Below are positions 17,098 through 25,417 of a stretch of 64,000 bases of DNA, piece by piece. The stretch comes from GCA-020352575 sp964600365 (GTDB lineage Bacteria > Actinomycetota > Acidimicrobiia > Spongiisociales > JAENVV01). The notes under the pieces are model-generated. The model searched no databases. It was not told the DNA's origin and saw nothing but the letters and a program-made list of their open reading frames with translations. Both the position numbers and the translations under genes were made by a program. The stretch is from assembly GCA_964600365.1 (NCBI GenBank), contig CAZRJG010000001.1, forward strand, positions 50,223-114,222. The letters run 5' to 3'. The stretch's first letter is position 1, and each line of letters opens with the position of its first letter.

Positions 17098-17222
17098 CTG
17101 CGGGCGTCGTGGAGGCCGTGGGGCCCCCGTTGTGTGGAGCGGCGGCAGGCCGCCACTCGTGATGTGGGCTCGGCTTCGCCTCGCCGTTCGGTAGGGCAGC
17201 TTCGCTGCCCGTAGTCGGTCAA

Positions 17223-17311
17223 CTGACAACGGCGCCCACGGGGCGCCACATCACGGGCGGCCGAGCTGCCCCACAGCACGTCGGCCGGAGGCCGACACAC
17301 ACCGATGGCCG
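17223..17311. repeat. Dispersed palindromic intergenic repeat, copy A
   Basis: The 222-base spacer 17098-17319 is filled with short hairpins. The segment from CTGACAACGGCG (17223) through the CCCACAGCACGTCGGCC block is related, in inverted orientation, to 19756-19813. Both share the CTGACAACGGCG end, a CCCACAG core and a GGCC-centred hairpin. The function is unknown; it may be a REP/BIME-like element. Confidence 0.55.
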
Positions 17312-17319
17312 CCAGGCCA

Positions 17320-18159
17320 TCACTGCTCGACCGGCATCCCCACCATGCTTCCCCACTCGGTCCATGAGCCGTCGTAGACGCGCACGTCCTTGCGGTCGGA
17401 GAGCCGGGTGAGGGCGAACCACCCGAGCGACGCCCGGTGGGAGAGACGGCAATAGGTGACGACGTCTTTCCCGGGGGTCGCGCCCCGGGCGGCGAAGGCT
17501 GCCTCCAACCCCTCCGGGGGAAGGAACGTCCCGTCCTCGGCGAGCAGGTCCTCGTGCGGAAGGTGCTGGGCGCCGGGGATGTGACCCCGTGCCTCGGCAC
17601 CGTGGTCGAACGGAGCGGAGGACGGCGCCACCCGCTCGCCTCGGAACTCCTCCCCCGAGCGAAGGTCGATGAGCGCCCTCCGGGGATCGCCGAGATGACC
17701 AAGGACCTCATCCCTTCCAACCGATGACGTCCTGTCCTCGGCACCGGTGGTGACGAGTCCCGGGACCGGGGTCGGAGGATCGTCATGGGTGAGCACACGT
17801 CCCTGATGCATCCACGCGCGGTGACCTCCATCGAGGACCGTCACACGCTCCTCGAGTCCCGCCATCGTCGCCATCCAGTAGGCGTACGTCGCGAACTGGA
17901 TGGTGTCACCGATGAGCACCACCGTCGAGTCGTCGGTTGCGCCGTATCCGCCGAGCCGCTGCGCCATCGTCTGCGGCGAGGCAAACCGACGGGCAGGGAC
18001 CTCCCAACAGAACGACTTCCAGTGGACGTAGTGGGAGCCGGGGATGTGACCTTCGAACCAGGCCGCCTTGTCCGGGGTGTAGAAGGAGATGTCGAGGAGC
18101 ACGAGGGAGGGGTCCCCAAGGCGCGACTCGAGCCAGTCGGGCGAAACGAGCGGCCCCAT
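17320..18159 (-). CDS. Thiosulfate/3-mercaptopyruvate sulfurtransferase (tandem rhodanese)
   Basis: A 279-residue protein with two rhodanese domains. The C-terminal one carries the active-site loop around YCRLSHRASLG, in which the Cys accepts the sulfane sulfur; the N-terminal domain is inactive, as is normal for the family. These enzymes move sulfur from thiosulfate or mercaptopyruvate to cyanide or thiols. Its ATG overlaps the stop of the OsmC gene by one base (TGATG at 18159), so the two are translated together under operator site 7. A sulfur-handling enzyme fits the idea of an organosulfur regulon. Confidence 0.87.
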   Translation of the reverse strand: MGPLVSPDWLESRLGDPSLVLLDISFYTPDKAAWFEGHIPGSHYVHWKSFCWEVPARRFASPQTMAQRLGGYGATDDSTVVLIGDTIQFATYAYWMATMAGLEERVTVLDGGHRAWMHQGRVLTHDDPPTPVPGLVTTGAEDRTSSVGRDEVLGHLGDPRRALIDLRSGEEFRGERVAPSSAPFDHGAEARGHIPGAQHLPHEDLLAEDGTFLPPEGLEAAFAARGATPGKDVVTYCRLSHRASLGWFALTRLSDRKDVRVYDGSWTEWGSMVGMPVEQ

Positions 18160-18557
18160 CAGTCCGAGACGACGAAGGCGAAGTTGATCGTCGGGGGACG
18201 CTCGAGGGTGTTGTGGATCTTGCAGCGTCCTGCCACCCGCTCGAGCGTCTTCCGCTGCTTCTCGGTGGCGTCGGTTCCGAGCTCCATGCGGATGTCGATG
18301 GTGCCGATCCGCTCGGGATGCTCGAGGGGCGTGTCCTCGAGGTGCATCGACACGTCCGTGACCTCGATCCCCTGGTTCCTCGCGAACGTGAGCATCGTGC
18401 CGATCATGCACGCGCCGAGTCCGCCGAGCAGGAGCTCGGACGGTCGCCAGCCATCACCCGGCCCCCCAGCTTCAAGAGTGTCGTCCACGATGATCTCGTT
18501 CCCGCGGGCGCGGATCGCCATCCGGCGCCATTCGATCTGCTCAATGTCGACCTGCAT
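18159..18557 (-). CDS. OsmC-family protein
   Basis: A 132-residue OsmC-fold protein, shorter than the copy at 7869. The helix GGLGACMIGTMLTFARN (around residues 45-61) contains the first redox Cys, and the second is in VAGRCKIHNTL (around residue 115). Peroxide or thiol chemistry is likely. It is the first gene of a two-gene unit with the rhodanese; the palindrome shared with the divergent alcohol dehydrogenase gene lies 47 bases upstream. Confidence 0.87.
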   Translation of the reverse strand: MQVDIEQIEWRRMAIRARGNEIIVDDTLEAGGPGDGWRPSELLLGGLGACMIGTMLTFARNQGIEVTDVSMHLEDTPLEHPERIGTIDIRMELGTDATEKQRKTLERVAGRCKIHNTLERPPTINFAFVVSD

Positions 18558-18604
18558 CGGTCCTCCTTGGTCTCGTCACACGGAAACCTACCCGACCCCC
18601 GACA

Positions 18605-18618
18605 TGCAATCGATTGCC
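18605..18618. promoter_or_regulatory. LacI-type operator, site 7
   Basis: TGCAATCGATTGCC, 13 of 14 matches. It lies between the divergent OsmC-rhodanese unit and the alcohol dehydrogenase gene and can serve both. Confidence 0.85.
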
Positions 18619-18648
18619 CGGCTCGAGGAGCCCGAATACGCTCCCCCC

Positions 18649-19683
18649 ATGTCCACCATGCGCGCCATGCTCCTCGAGGAGGCCGGAGGGCCCCTCGTGC
18701 TCCGAGAGATCCCCATCCCCGCACCCGGGCCCGGCGAGGCGCTCCTTCGTGTCCGCGCCTGCGCCGTCGACCGGTTCGACCTCGCCATCCGCGCAGGGGT
18801 ACGAGAACGCGCCGCAACCCTTCCCCACATCCTCGGTCACGAGATCGCTGGCGAGGTCGCCGCCCTCGGCCCCAACACCAACGGGCTCGCGGTCGGCACG
18901 CGCGTCGCGTCCACGCTCTACCTCGTGTGCGGCACCTGTCGCTGGTGCCTGCGCGGTCGCGAGACGATTTGCGAGCGATTCGCCGGCCACGTGGGCGTGA
19001 ACTCGCCCGGCGGCTACGCCGAGTACCTCGTCCTCCCCCTCCGTAACCTCGTGCCGATCCCCGACTCGATCGGCTTCCCCGCAGCGTCGATCCTCGCCAA
19101 TGCGATCGGCACGCCATTCCACGCGCTGACGGCTCGAATGGGCCTCATCGCCGGTGAGCGGTTCGTGGTCACGGGTGGCGGCGGCGGGGTGGGGCTCCAC
19201 GCCATCCAGATCGCACGCACGCTCGGGGCCTCCGTGATGGGGGTCGACCTCGGCCAGGAGAAGGCGGCTGCGATGCGGGCGAACGGCGCCGAAGTCGTAG
19301 TGGACCCCACCACAGAGAACCTCGGGGCCGCGATCCGCGGATGGACCGGCGGGCGCGGCGCCGATGCCGTGCTCGAGCTGGTGGGACCGGCAACCATGCC
19401 CCACACCCTCAGCGCCCTCGCAAAGGGAGGGCGAATGGTCATCGTCGGGTCGCACACCGGAAAGCAGTGGGAGATCGACCCGGGCGACATCTACCGCAAC
19501 GAGTGGGAGATCCGCGGCTCGCGGAACGTCTCCGCCGATGAGCTCGCAACCGTCGTCGATCTCGTCGCATCGGGGCGGATCACGCCGATCATCGACCGGG
19601 TGCGCCCGCTCTCGGACGCCGAGGCGCTCCAAGACCGGGTTCGCGAGGGGGTCGTCATCGGGCGGGACGTGCTGGAGCCCTGA
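18649..19683 (+). CDS. Zinc-binding alcohol dehydrogenase-family oxidoreductase
   Basis: A 344-residue medium-chain dehydrogenase/reductase. GHEIAGEVAALG (around residue 63) carries the family Glu and His, CGTCRWCLRGRETIC (around residues 94-108) the structural-zinc cysteines, and VTGGGGGVGLHAIQIA (around 173-188) the nucleotide-binding loop. The catalytic Cys position is not the usual CGTD but reads AVDRFD, so zinc-dependent alcohol oxidation is uncertain and a quinone/enone reductase role is possible. Start at 18649 or the ATG at 18658. It is preceded at 30 bases by a regulon palindrome. Confidence 0.85.
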   Translation: MSTMRAMLLEEAGGPLVLREIPIPAPGPGEALLRVRACAVDRFDLAIRAGVRERAATLPHILGHEIAGEVAALGPNTNGLAVGTRVASTLYLVCGTCRWCLRGRETICERFAGHVGVNSPGGYAEYLVLPLRNLVPIPDSIGFPAASILANAIGTPFHALTARMGLIAGERFVVTGGGGGVGLHAIQIARTLGASVMGVDLGQEKAAAMRANGAEVVVDPTTENLGAAIRGWTGGRGADAVLELVGPATMPHTLSALAKGGRMVIVGSHTGKQWEIDPGDIYRNEWEIRGSRNVSADELATVVDLVASGRITPIIDRVRPLSDAEALQDRVREGVVIGRDVLEP

Positions 19684-19755
19684 CGGGCTGCGATCGGTCG
19701 TCAGCGATCAGCTGTCAGCTCCCGCCCCCTCGACACCTCGTCGACCGGCGGTCTC

Positions 19756-19813
19756 GTGGGGTGTTGGCCTGCGGCCAACGTCCTGTGGGCGACCTGGCGG
19801 TCGCCGTTGTCAG
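19756..19813. repeat. Dispersed palindromic intergenic repeat, copy B
   Basis: Inverted relative of the element at 17223-17311: read on the minus strand it begins CTGACAACGGCG, continues with a CCCACAGGACGTTGGCC block and ends near CCCCAC. It lies in the spacer between the alcohol dehydrogenase gene and the next operon. Confidence 0.55.
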
Positions 19814-19852
19814 CCGTCCGGGGCCGCAGTAGCACGAGCGGGGACCCCGGAC

Positions 19853-19866
19853 CACAATCGATTGCA
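19853..19866. promoter_or_regulatory. LacI-type operator, site 8
   Basis: CACAATCGATTGCA, 12 of 14 matches. It overlaps the -35 box of the promoter of the eight-gene operon that follows. Confidence 0.85.
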
Positions 19867-19891
19867 GGATCTTGGTTTCGCCGTCTAGAGT
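19862..19891 (+). promoter_or_regulatory. Promoter of the eight-gene catabolic operon, probably leaderless
   Basis: -35 TTGCAG (19862-19867) and -10 TAGAGT (19886-19891) with an 18-base spacer. Transcription would begin near 19898-19899, which is the ATG of the first gene, and there is no Shine-Dalgarno sequence. A leaderless mRNA is therefore likely. Confidence 0.6.
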
Positions 19892-19898
19892 GGGCTCC

Positions 19899-20870
19899 AT
19901 GACACGCCATGTCGCAGTGCTCGGGTTGCGCTATCCCGACCTCTCGGTAGAGGAAGCCGCCGTCGACGGGATGGACGTGCAGGTCTCCTCCGGCATGGGT
20001 GCGGACGCCGAGGAGATCTTCGCCCTTGCCGGTGATGCGGACGTGATCATCGCCGGCTCCCTTCCGAAGTTCACCGCCGACGTGATCCAGCGCCTCCCCG
20101 CCCGCGCCATCGTCCGGGCGGGCATCGGGGTCGACAACATCGACCTCGGAGCGGCCGAGGCGAAAGGCTCCCTCTGGGTCTCCTACGTACCCGACTACGG
20201 CACGGAGGCGGTCGCGCAGCACACCCTTGCCCTCGCCCTCGCTGCGACGAGACGCCTCGTGGAGGCCGACTCGGTCGTCCGCACCGGCAACTGGGGATTC
20301 GGCGACCTCCGGCCGCTCCGCCTCCCCTCGTCCCTCACCGCCGGCGTCCTCGGCTTCGGTCGTATCGGCCGCAGAGTCGGCGAACTCGCAGCAGCGGTTG
20401 GGTTCGGGCGGATCCTCGTCCACGATCCCTACGCGACCGTCGACGGGGTCGAGCGCACCGAGGCGGCCGACATGGCCGCGGTCCTCGCCGAGGCCGACGT
20501 GCTCTTCCTCCACGCGCCCGCCCCCAGCGACGGCTCGCCACTCATCGGGGCACCGGAGCTCGCCGCGATGAAGCCCGACAGCGTGATCGTCAACACCTCC
20601 CGGGGTGCGCTCATCGACAGCAGTGCGCTCGTCGCAGCGATGCAGCGTGGCGCTCCACGCGTCGCCGCCCTCGACGTCTTCTCCCCCGAGCCGCCGGAAC
20701 TCGCCGCCCTCGCGCCGGTCCTCGATCGCTGCATCCTGTCGCCCCACATGGCCTGGTACACGGAGGAGAGCCAGCGAGCACTCCGCGAGAGCGCAGCGAG
20801 TGATGCCGCCCGGATCCTCCGGGGCGAGGCGCCCACCCACCCACTGGTCACGCCCAAGGAGCCCATATGA
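19899..20870 (+). CDS. D-2-hydroxyacid dehydrogenase (NAD-binding, SerA-like)
   Basis: A 323-residue D-isomer-specific 2-hydroxyacid dehydrogenase. The NAD loop GVLGFGRIGRRVGELA is around residues 149-164; the catalytic Arg is in NTSRGALID, the Glu in FSPEPPEL and the His in LSPHMAW. The family reduces 2-oxoacids or oxidises 2-hydroxyacids. It is the first gene of the operon running to 26593. The ATG at 19899 coincides with the predicted transcription start. The stop overlaps the next ATG (ATGA, 20867-20870). Confidence 0.87.
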   Translation: MTRHVAVLGLRYPDLSVEEAAVDGMDVQVSSGMGADAEEIFALAGDADVIIAGSLPKFTADVIQRLPARAIVRAGIGVDNIDLGAAEAKGSLWVSYVPDYGTEAVAQHTLALALAATRRLVEADSVVRTGNWGFGDLRPLRLPSSLTAGVLGFGRIGRRVGELAAAVGFGRILVHDPYATVDGVERTEAADMAAVLAEADVLFLHAPAPSDGSPLIGAPELAAMKPDSVIVNTSRGALIDSSALVAAMQRGAPRVAALDVFSPEPPELAALAPVLDRCILSPHMAWYTEESQRALRESAASDAARILRGEAPTHPLVTPKEPI

Positions 20871-21625
20871 GTCGCAACATCGTCCATCTGACCCGAGACG
20901 AGGTCGCCGAGCAGATCGCAAGGAACCCCGTCGCCGTGATGCCATTCGGGAGCATCGAGCAGCACGGGCCCCACTTCCCCAACGGGACCGACACCCTCGC
21001 GTCGGAGGTGATCGCAGCCGAGGTCGCCGAGCGACTCGACGCCCTCTACGTCCCCTTCGGGCCCTACGGCGTCACCCCTATCCATGCCGGGCATCCGGGC
21101 ACGATCGACCTCGGTCGGCCGGTGTTCGAGATGCTCCTCACGGCAATCGCCACCGAACTCATCGACATGGGTATCGAGCGCTTCGTCTGGGTCAACTGGC
21201 ACGAAGGCAATATCGCCTCGATGGACGGGGTCGCGATGGACCTCCAGGCGGCGAACCCAGGTGTCTATGTGATCACCAACCACGCCTGCTACACCGCGCA
21301 GCGGATCTACAAGGACGAGGGTGGCGAGCTCACCCACGGCGGGGGCATCGAGGCGATCGCCGTCATGGCCCATGATCCATCGCTCATGAAGATCGAACGG
21401 GCGGGCAACTCCACCCGTCCCGACCACGCCATCGCAATGGACGAGATGCGCCGCAGCCACGAGACGCACGGCTACATCACCGACGTGTCGGAGATCGATG
21501 ACGACGGCTGGTACGGCGATCCACGGTGGGCCACCGCGGAGCTCGCAGCCGGCTTCGCCGATCGGGTCTCGACCGAGGTGGTCACGAAGGTCGAAGAGAT
21601 CCTCACACTCCGGTCCAAGGGATGA
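20867..21625 (+). CDS. Creatininase-family metallo-amidohydrolase
   Basis: A 252-residue creatininase-family protein. The metal ligands expected in the first motif are present in SIEQHGPHFPNGTD (Glu31, His33, Asp42). The family's NGHGGN motif is changed to NWHEGN, and a late Glu lies in HGGGIEAIA. Members open cyclic amides or hydrolyse 3-keto sugars and cyclitol derivatives, or mature peptide cofactors. In this operon, between a 2-hydroxyacid dehydrogenase and a Gfo/Idh/MocA oxidoreductase, ring opening or keto-sugar hydrolysis is plausible. Overlaps both neighbours by 4 bases. Confidence 0.85.
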   Translation: MSRNIVHLTRDEVAEQIARNPVAVMPFGSIEQHGPHFPNGTDTLASEVIAAEVAERLDALYVPFGPYGVTPIHAGHPGTIDLGRPVFEMLLTAIATELIDMGIERFVWVNWHEGNIASMDGVAMDLQAANPGVYVITNHACYTAQRIYKDEGGELTHGGGIEAIAVMAHDPSLMKIERAGNSTRPDHAIAMDEMRRSHETHGYITDVSEIDDDGWYGDPRWATAELAAGFADRVSTEVVTKVEEILTLRSKG

Positions 21626-21984
21626 CCACCATCCCCGAGTCCGCCTTCGAGTTCGCCGACCTCCCGGGGAGGCGTTCGGCCAACCCATTGGCAGGGATCG
21701 AGAGCGAGGCGAGCCTCCGCATCGTCGAGCTCGCCCGCACGCGGGGCCGAACAGCGCATCGCCATCCCCACAGCGAGGAGATCGTCTACGTCGCCTCCGG
21801 CACGGGCACGGCGTGGATCGACGGCGCCGAGTTCGCACTCGCCCCGGGTTCGATCGTTCACATCCCGTCGGGGACACCCCACGCCACGATCCCGGACGAG
21901 GGAAGCGAGATGCGCCTCATCTGCTTCTTCCCCCATCCCGACCTGTCCGAGAACATCGAGGACACCGACGTCGTCCTCACCTGA
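21622..21984 (+). CDS. Cupin-domain protein
   Basis: A 120-residue single-domain cupin. HRHPHSEEIVYVASGTG carries the metal-binding His residues and Glu, and PGSIVHIPSGTPHATI the second motif. The function could be isomerisation, dioxygenation or ligand binding. Start ATG at 21622 overlaps the creatininase stop (ATGA); frame positions upstream belong to that gene. Confidence 0.8.
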   Translation: MTTIPESAFEFADLPGRRSANPLAGIESEASLRIVELARTRGRTAHRHPHSEEIVYVASGTGTAWIDGAEFALAPGSIVHIPSGTPHATIPDEGSEMRLICFFPHPDLSENIEDTDVVLT

Positions 21985-22008
21985 CTTCACCAACGAAAGG
22001 AACCACGA

Positions 22009-23067
22009 ATGACCGACAAGGTACGTCTCGCTTCGGTGGGCCTCGGCCGATGGGCCCGAGTCCTCGCCCGGGGTGTCCAGCGCAGCGACAAGGTGGAGCT
22101 GTACTCGTGTTTCTCCCGCCGCGAGGAGAGCCGCAACGCGTTCATGGAGGAGTACGGCGTACCCCGGTCTTCCGCGACCTACGAGGAACTCCTCGCCGAC
22201 CCCGATATCGAGGGTGTCATCATCACCACGCCGAACGACACCCACGAAACCGTCATCACCCAGGCCCTGGACGCGGGCAAGGCCGTCTACACCGACAAGC
22301 CGATCGCCCAGACCCTCGCGGACGCCGCCGCGATCAAGAAGGCCGTCGACGCGAGCGGTCAGGTCTTCGCCGTGGGCCACAGTGCACGCCGCCTCTCCGG
22401 CAACCGCGTCATGAAGCAGTGGATCGAGGACGGCACGCTCGGCGGGGTCTCCATGGTCGAGGCCAACTTCTCCAACGAGCGCGGCCTCGAGCTCACGCCG
22501 GAGACGTGGCGCTGGTACGCCGACAAGGCGCCCGGCGGCCCGCTCATCCAGCTGGGCGTCCACCACTTCGACAACCTGCAGTACCTCCTCGGCCCGGCGA
22601 AGGCCGTGTCGTCGGTGCACCGGAAGCTCTTCACCCCGTCCGAGGTGCCGGATGCCACCATCACGGTGATCGAGTTCGAGTCGGGCGCACTCGGGTACGT
22701 CGGCTGCGGTTGGGCCTCCCCCGGCATCTATCAGATCCGACTCCAGGGCACGAAGCAGAACCTCCAGTACGACCTCGACTTCACCCACTGGGACGAGTCC
22801 CATGAGGCCGACGACTACTCGTCGCTCGTCTCGCAGGCCTACGGCCAGGTGGACCGCTCCCCCGTTGCCCTGCCCCGCACCGACATGTTCCGTGAGCAGC
22901 TCGAGGAGTTCGGCCTCGCCGCCCGCGGGCAGGCAACGGTCGAGGTGCAGGTCGATGACGCGATCCGCAACCTCGCCGTTGCCCACGCCGCGCTCGCGTC
23001 CAACGAACAGGGTGGCGCAATGCTCGAGGTGAAGCCGTTCCTCGAGGCCGCCGGCCTCCACCAGTAG
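22009..23067 (+). CDS. Gfo/Idh/MocA-family NAD(P)-dependent oxidoreductase
   Basis: A 352-residue oxidoreductase. N-terminal Rossmann segment RLASVGLGRWARVLARGV (residues ~5-22); the catalytic Lys lies in YTDKPIAQ (around residue 95), the family's EKP-like motif changed to DKP; the C-terminal alpha/beta domain includes GGPLIQLGVHHFD with the family's conserved Gly/Pro and His. Members oxidise sugars, cyclitols or their derivatives. Fourth gene of the operon, with its own AAAGGAA box. Confidence 0.87.
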   Translation: MTDKVRLASVGLGRWARVLARGVQRSDKVELYSCFSRREESRNAFMEEYGVPRSSATYEELLADPDIEGVIITTPNDTHETVITQALDAGKAVYTDKPIAQTLADAAAIKKAVDASGQVFAVGHSARRLSGNRVMKQWIEDGTLGGVSMVEANFSNERGLELTPETWRWYADKAPGGPLIQLGVHHFDNLQYLLGPAKAVSSVHRKLFTPSEVPDATITVIEFESGALGYVGCGWASPGIYQIRLQGTKQNLQYDLDFTHWDESHEADDYSSLVSQAYGQVDRSPVALPRTDMFREQLEEFGLAARGQATVEVQVDDAIRNLAVAHAALASNEQGGAMLEVKPFLEAAGLHQ

Positions 23068-23079
23068 CGCACCAAGGGG

Positions 23080-24165
23080 ATGACCTCCGCCCAGGACCTC
23101 ACCCATCCGGACCCTGTCGTCCGCGAGGTGCTCGAGATGTGGCTCCCCCGCTTCCTGCGGGGCGGCACACCCGTCGGGGACCTCGTGGACACTGTCCGGA
23201 GGGTGCGGACGTGGGAGGAGTGGGGGACCGAGTGGATGGCGACCGCCGCCATCCACGAGCACCTTGCCGAGGAGGCAGAGAAGGAAGACCACCTGCGGAC
23301 CGCCTCCCAGGAGTGGGACACGGCAGCCCGCTGCCACCACCTCGCCTACTTCCTCACGACGCACGATCCCACTCTCCACGACGCGGGGCTGCGGCGCATG
23401 ATCGCCTGCCACGAGCGGTCGATCGAAGGCGCTTCACCCGCGATCGAGAAGGCGGAGATCCCTGGCCCCGACGGGGCACCGATGATGGGGCTCCTGTCGT
23501 CGCCTCGGAAGGGCGCGCCGGTGGCGATCGTGCTCCCCGGACTCGATTCCACGAAGGAGACCCGCCACGGCTCGCGCGGTGGGTGGATGGCGCGAGGCAT
23601 GGCCGTCCTCAGCCTCGACGGCCCCGGGCAGGGTGAGTCGAGCCAGTGGTCCACCGCCCGCCCCGACTACGAGGTGGCCATCACCGCAGCCATCGACTGG
23701 CTCGAGGAGCGTGACGATGTCGACGCCCGCCGGGTGGGACTCGTCGGCTCCAGCCTCGGCGGATACTACGCGCCACGCGCCGCAGCCCATGAACCGCGGG
23801 TCGCTGCGACCGTGGCGAACTGTGGACCGTACGACTGGGCTGCCTGCTGGGACGGACTGCCGGTCGTGACCCGTCGGGCGTTCGAGCACTACTCGGGAGC
23901 CGACTCAGCCGAACACGCCCAAGAGCTCGCTGCGGCCTTCTCCCTCGCAGGGCACCTCGACTCCCTCGACCGGCCGCTCCTCGTGTTCCACGGCTCCGAG
24001 GACCCACTCATCCCGTGGCAGCAGGGCGAGCGCATCGCCGAGGAGGCGGCAGGACCCTCCGAGTTCGTGCTCGTCGAGGGCGGCAACCACGGCATCAACA
24101 ACTACCCCTATCGCTGGGTCCCCAGGGCCCAGGACTGGCTCGCCCACCACCTGAAGGAGGACTGA
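23080..24165 (+). CDS. Alpha/beta hydrolase with helical N-terminal domain, copy 2
   Basis: A 361-residue relative of the hydrolase at 16036, sharing the N-terminal helical region with the opening VLEMWLPRFLRGGTPVGDLVD. The nucleophile elbow is GSSLGGYY, the Asp lies in GSEDPLIP and the His in GGNHGINN. C-C or ester hydrolase activity is possible by analogy with FrsA/dihydroxypseudooxynicotine hydrolases. Fifth gene of the operon, 12 bases after the oxidoreductase. Confidence 0.8.
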   Translation: MTSAQDLTHPDPVVREVLEMWLPRFLRGGTPVGDLVDTVRRVRTWEEWGTEWMATAAIHEHLAEEAEKEDHLRTASQEWDTAARCHHLAYFLTTHDPTLHDAGLRRMIACHERSIEGASPAIEKAEIPGPDGAPMMGLLSSPRKGAPVAIVLPGLDSTKETRHGSRGGWMARGMAVLSLDGPGQGESSQWSTARPDYEVAITAAIDWLEERDDVDARRVGLVGSSLGGYYAPRAAAHEPRVAATVANCGPYDWAACWDGLPVVTRRAFEHYSGADSAEHAQELAAAFSLAGHLDSLDRPLLVFHGSEDPLIPWQQGERIAEEAAGPSEFVLVEGGNHGINNYPYRWVPRAQDWLAHHLKED

Positions 24166-24168
24166 CCG

Positions 24169-25065
24169 ATGGACCCCGAACGCGTCGTCATCACCGAGAC
24201 AATCGACGGAAACCCCGTCGACCTCATGTACATCGAGACATGGGACGGCCTCTACGCCCCCATCGGCGTGCGACGACCCAAGGGCGATGGGCCATTCCCG
24301 CTCATCCTCCTCGCCTCCGGAAACGGCGGTGAGGGCATGGCATGGATCAGGGACAACGTGGCCAATCGCGGGTACCTCATGGGCCGCCTCGTCGCTGCCG
24401 GGTACGCATGCGCGTGGATCCGGTACCGGACCGAGGTCGAACTCGGCTACCACGAGGGCGGACCCCTCATCAGGGACATGCGCCAGGGTCGAGAACTCTT
24501 CAATCGCTCACCCCTCGAGTACGAGGACGAGATCGCCATCGTCGAGCACATGAAGACCGTCGACTGGGTCGACCCCGATCGCATCGGCCTCATCGGGATG
24601 AGCCACGGCGGCGAGATGGTCATGAAGATCACCTCCGAGTACCACGGGGTGCGCGCCGCGGTGGCGTCCGAGCCAGCATCGCACGAGTACCTCGCGCTCA
24701 CGCCCGACGACACCGCCCACGTGAACGAGGAAACCGGCCTCCGGGACATCGAATCGATGCTCATGCGCGAAGTGGACAAGGTGCGGGGGCGCATCGACCA
24801 CGACCTCGCGATGGAGCGCATCAGCGGTATCGACACCCCCATCCTCGTGATGGGCCGGGAGACCGATGAGTTGCAGGGAATCTTCCGCCTCACCTACGAC
24901 CTCTTGGTCGAGGCGGGCAAGGAGGCCGATTGGGTCTCATACGATCATGACCTCCACGGGTACGTGTACCCACTACGGGGGCATGACGGCCAGTACGAGG
25001 TCAATGACGTCCAGCTCGAGGCAATCGCAGACGTGATCGCCTGGTTGGACGACCACCTGAAGTAA
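24169..25065 (+). CDS. Prolyl-oligopeptidase-family (dienelactone hydrolase-like) alpha/beta hydrolase
   Basis: A 298-residue hydrolase without the helical lid of its neighbour. The nucleophile is in GLIGMSHGGEM (Ser around residue 145); candidate Asp in GRETDELQ and His in DHDLHGYV follow in order. Ester, lactone or amide bonds are possible targets. Starts 3 bases after the preceding stop and precedes the split lyase genes. Confidence 0.78.
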   Translation: MDPERVVITETIDGNPVDLMYIETWDGLYAPIGVRRPKGDGPFPLILLASGNGGEGMAWIRDNVANRGYLMGRLVAAGYACAWIRYRTEVELGYHEGGPLIRDMRQGRELFNRSPLEYEDEIAIVEHMKTVDWVDPDRIGLIGMSHGGEMVMKITSEYHGVRAAVASEPASHEYLALTPDDTAHVNEETGLRDIESMLMREVDKVRGRIDHDLAMERISGIDTPILVMGRETDELQGIFRLTYDLLVEAGKEADWVSYDHDLHGYVYPLRGHDGQYEVNDVQLEAIADVIAWLDDHLK

Positions 25066-25101
25066 GCAGACGGCGCTCGGCGCCGGGAAGGAACGACAGA
25101 G

Positions 25102-25383
25102 ATGATCCACTTCATCGTCCACAACGAGAACGACTCCGTCGGGGTCGTGGTCGTCGAGGGGGTGAGCGCAGGCGACTCCTTGAACGGCTGGATCATGGAC
25201 CAGCAGAAGGACATCACCTTCGAGGCGAAGGATGACATCCCGATCGGCCACAAGCTCGCGATCACCGATCTCTCCGACGGCGACACGCTCATCAAGTACC
25301 AGACCGACATCGGTCGGGTCGTCGCGCCGATCGCCCGGGGCGAGCACGTGCATGTGCACAACGTGAAGACGAAGCGCTGGTAG
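25102..25383 (+). CDS. SAF-domain small subunit of a UxaA-type lyase (SuyA/altronate dehydratase N-domain-like)
   Basis: A 93-residue protein that is a single SAF domain. In altronate and galactarate dehydratases this domain is fused to the catalytic part; in (2R)-sulfolactate sulfo-lyase SuyAB it is a separate subunit, as here. The large subunit gene follows after 34 bases. The segment IPIGHKLAI and the end VVAPIARGEHVHVHNVKT match the family pattern. RBS GGAAGGAA. Confidence 0.8.
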   Translation: MIHFIVHNENDSVGVVVVEGVSAGDSLNGWIMDQQKDITFEAKDDIPIGHKLAITDLSDGDTLIKYQTDIGRVVAPIARGEHVHVHNVKTKRW

Positions 25384-25417
25384 CGCACCCCACCCGAGCA
25401 TCCCAAGGAGTACACAC

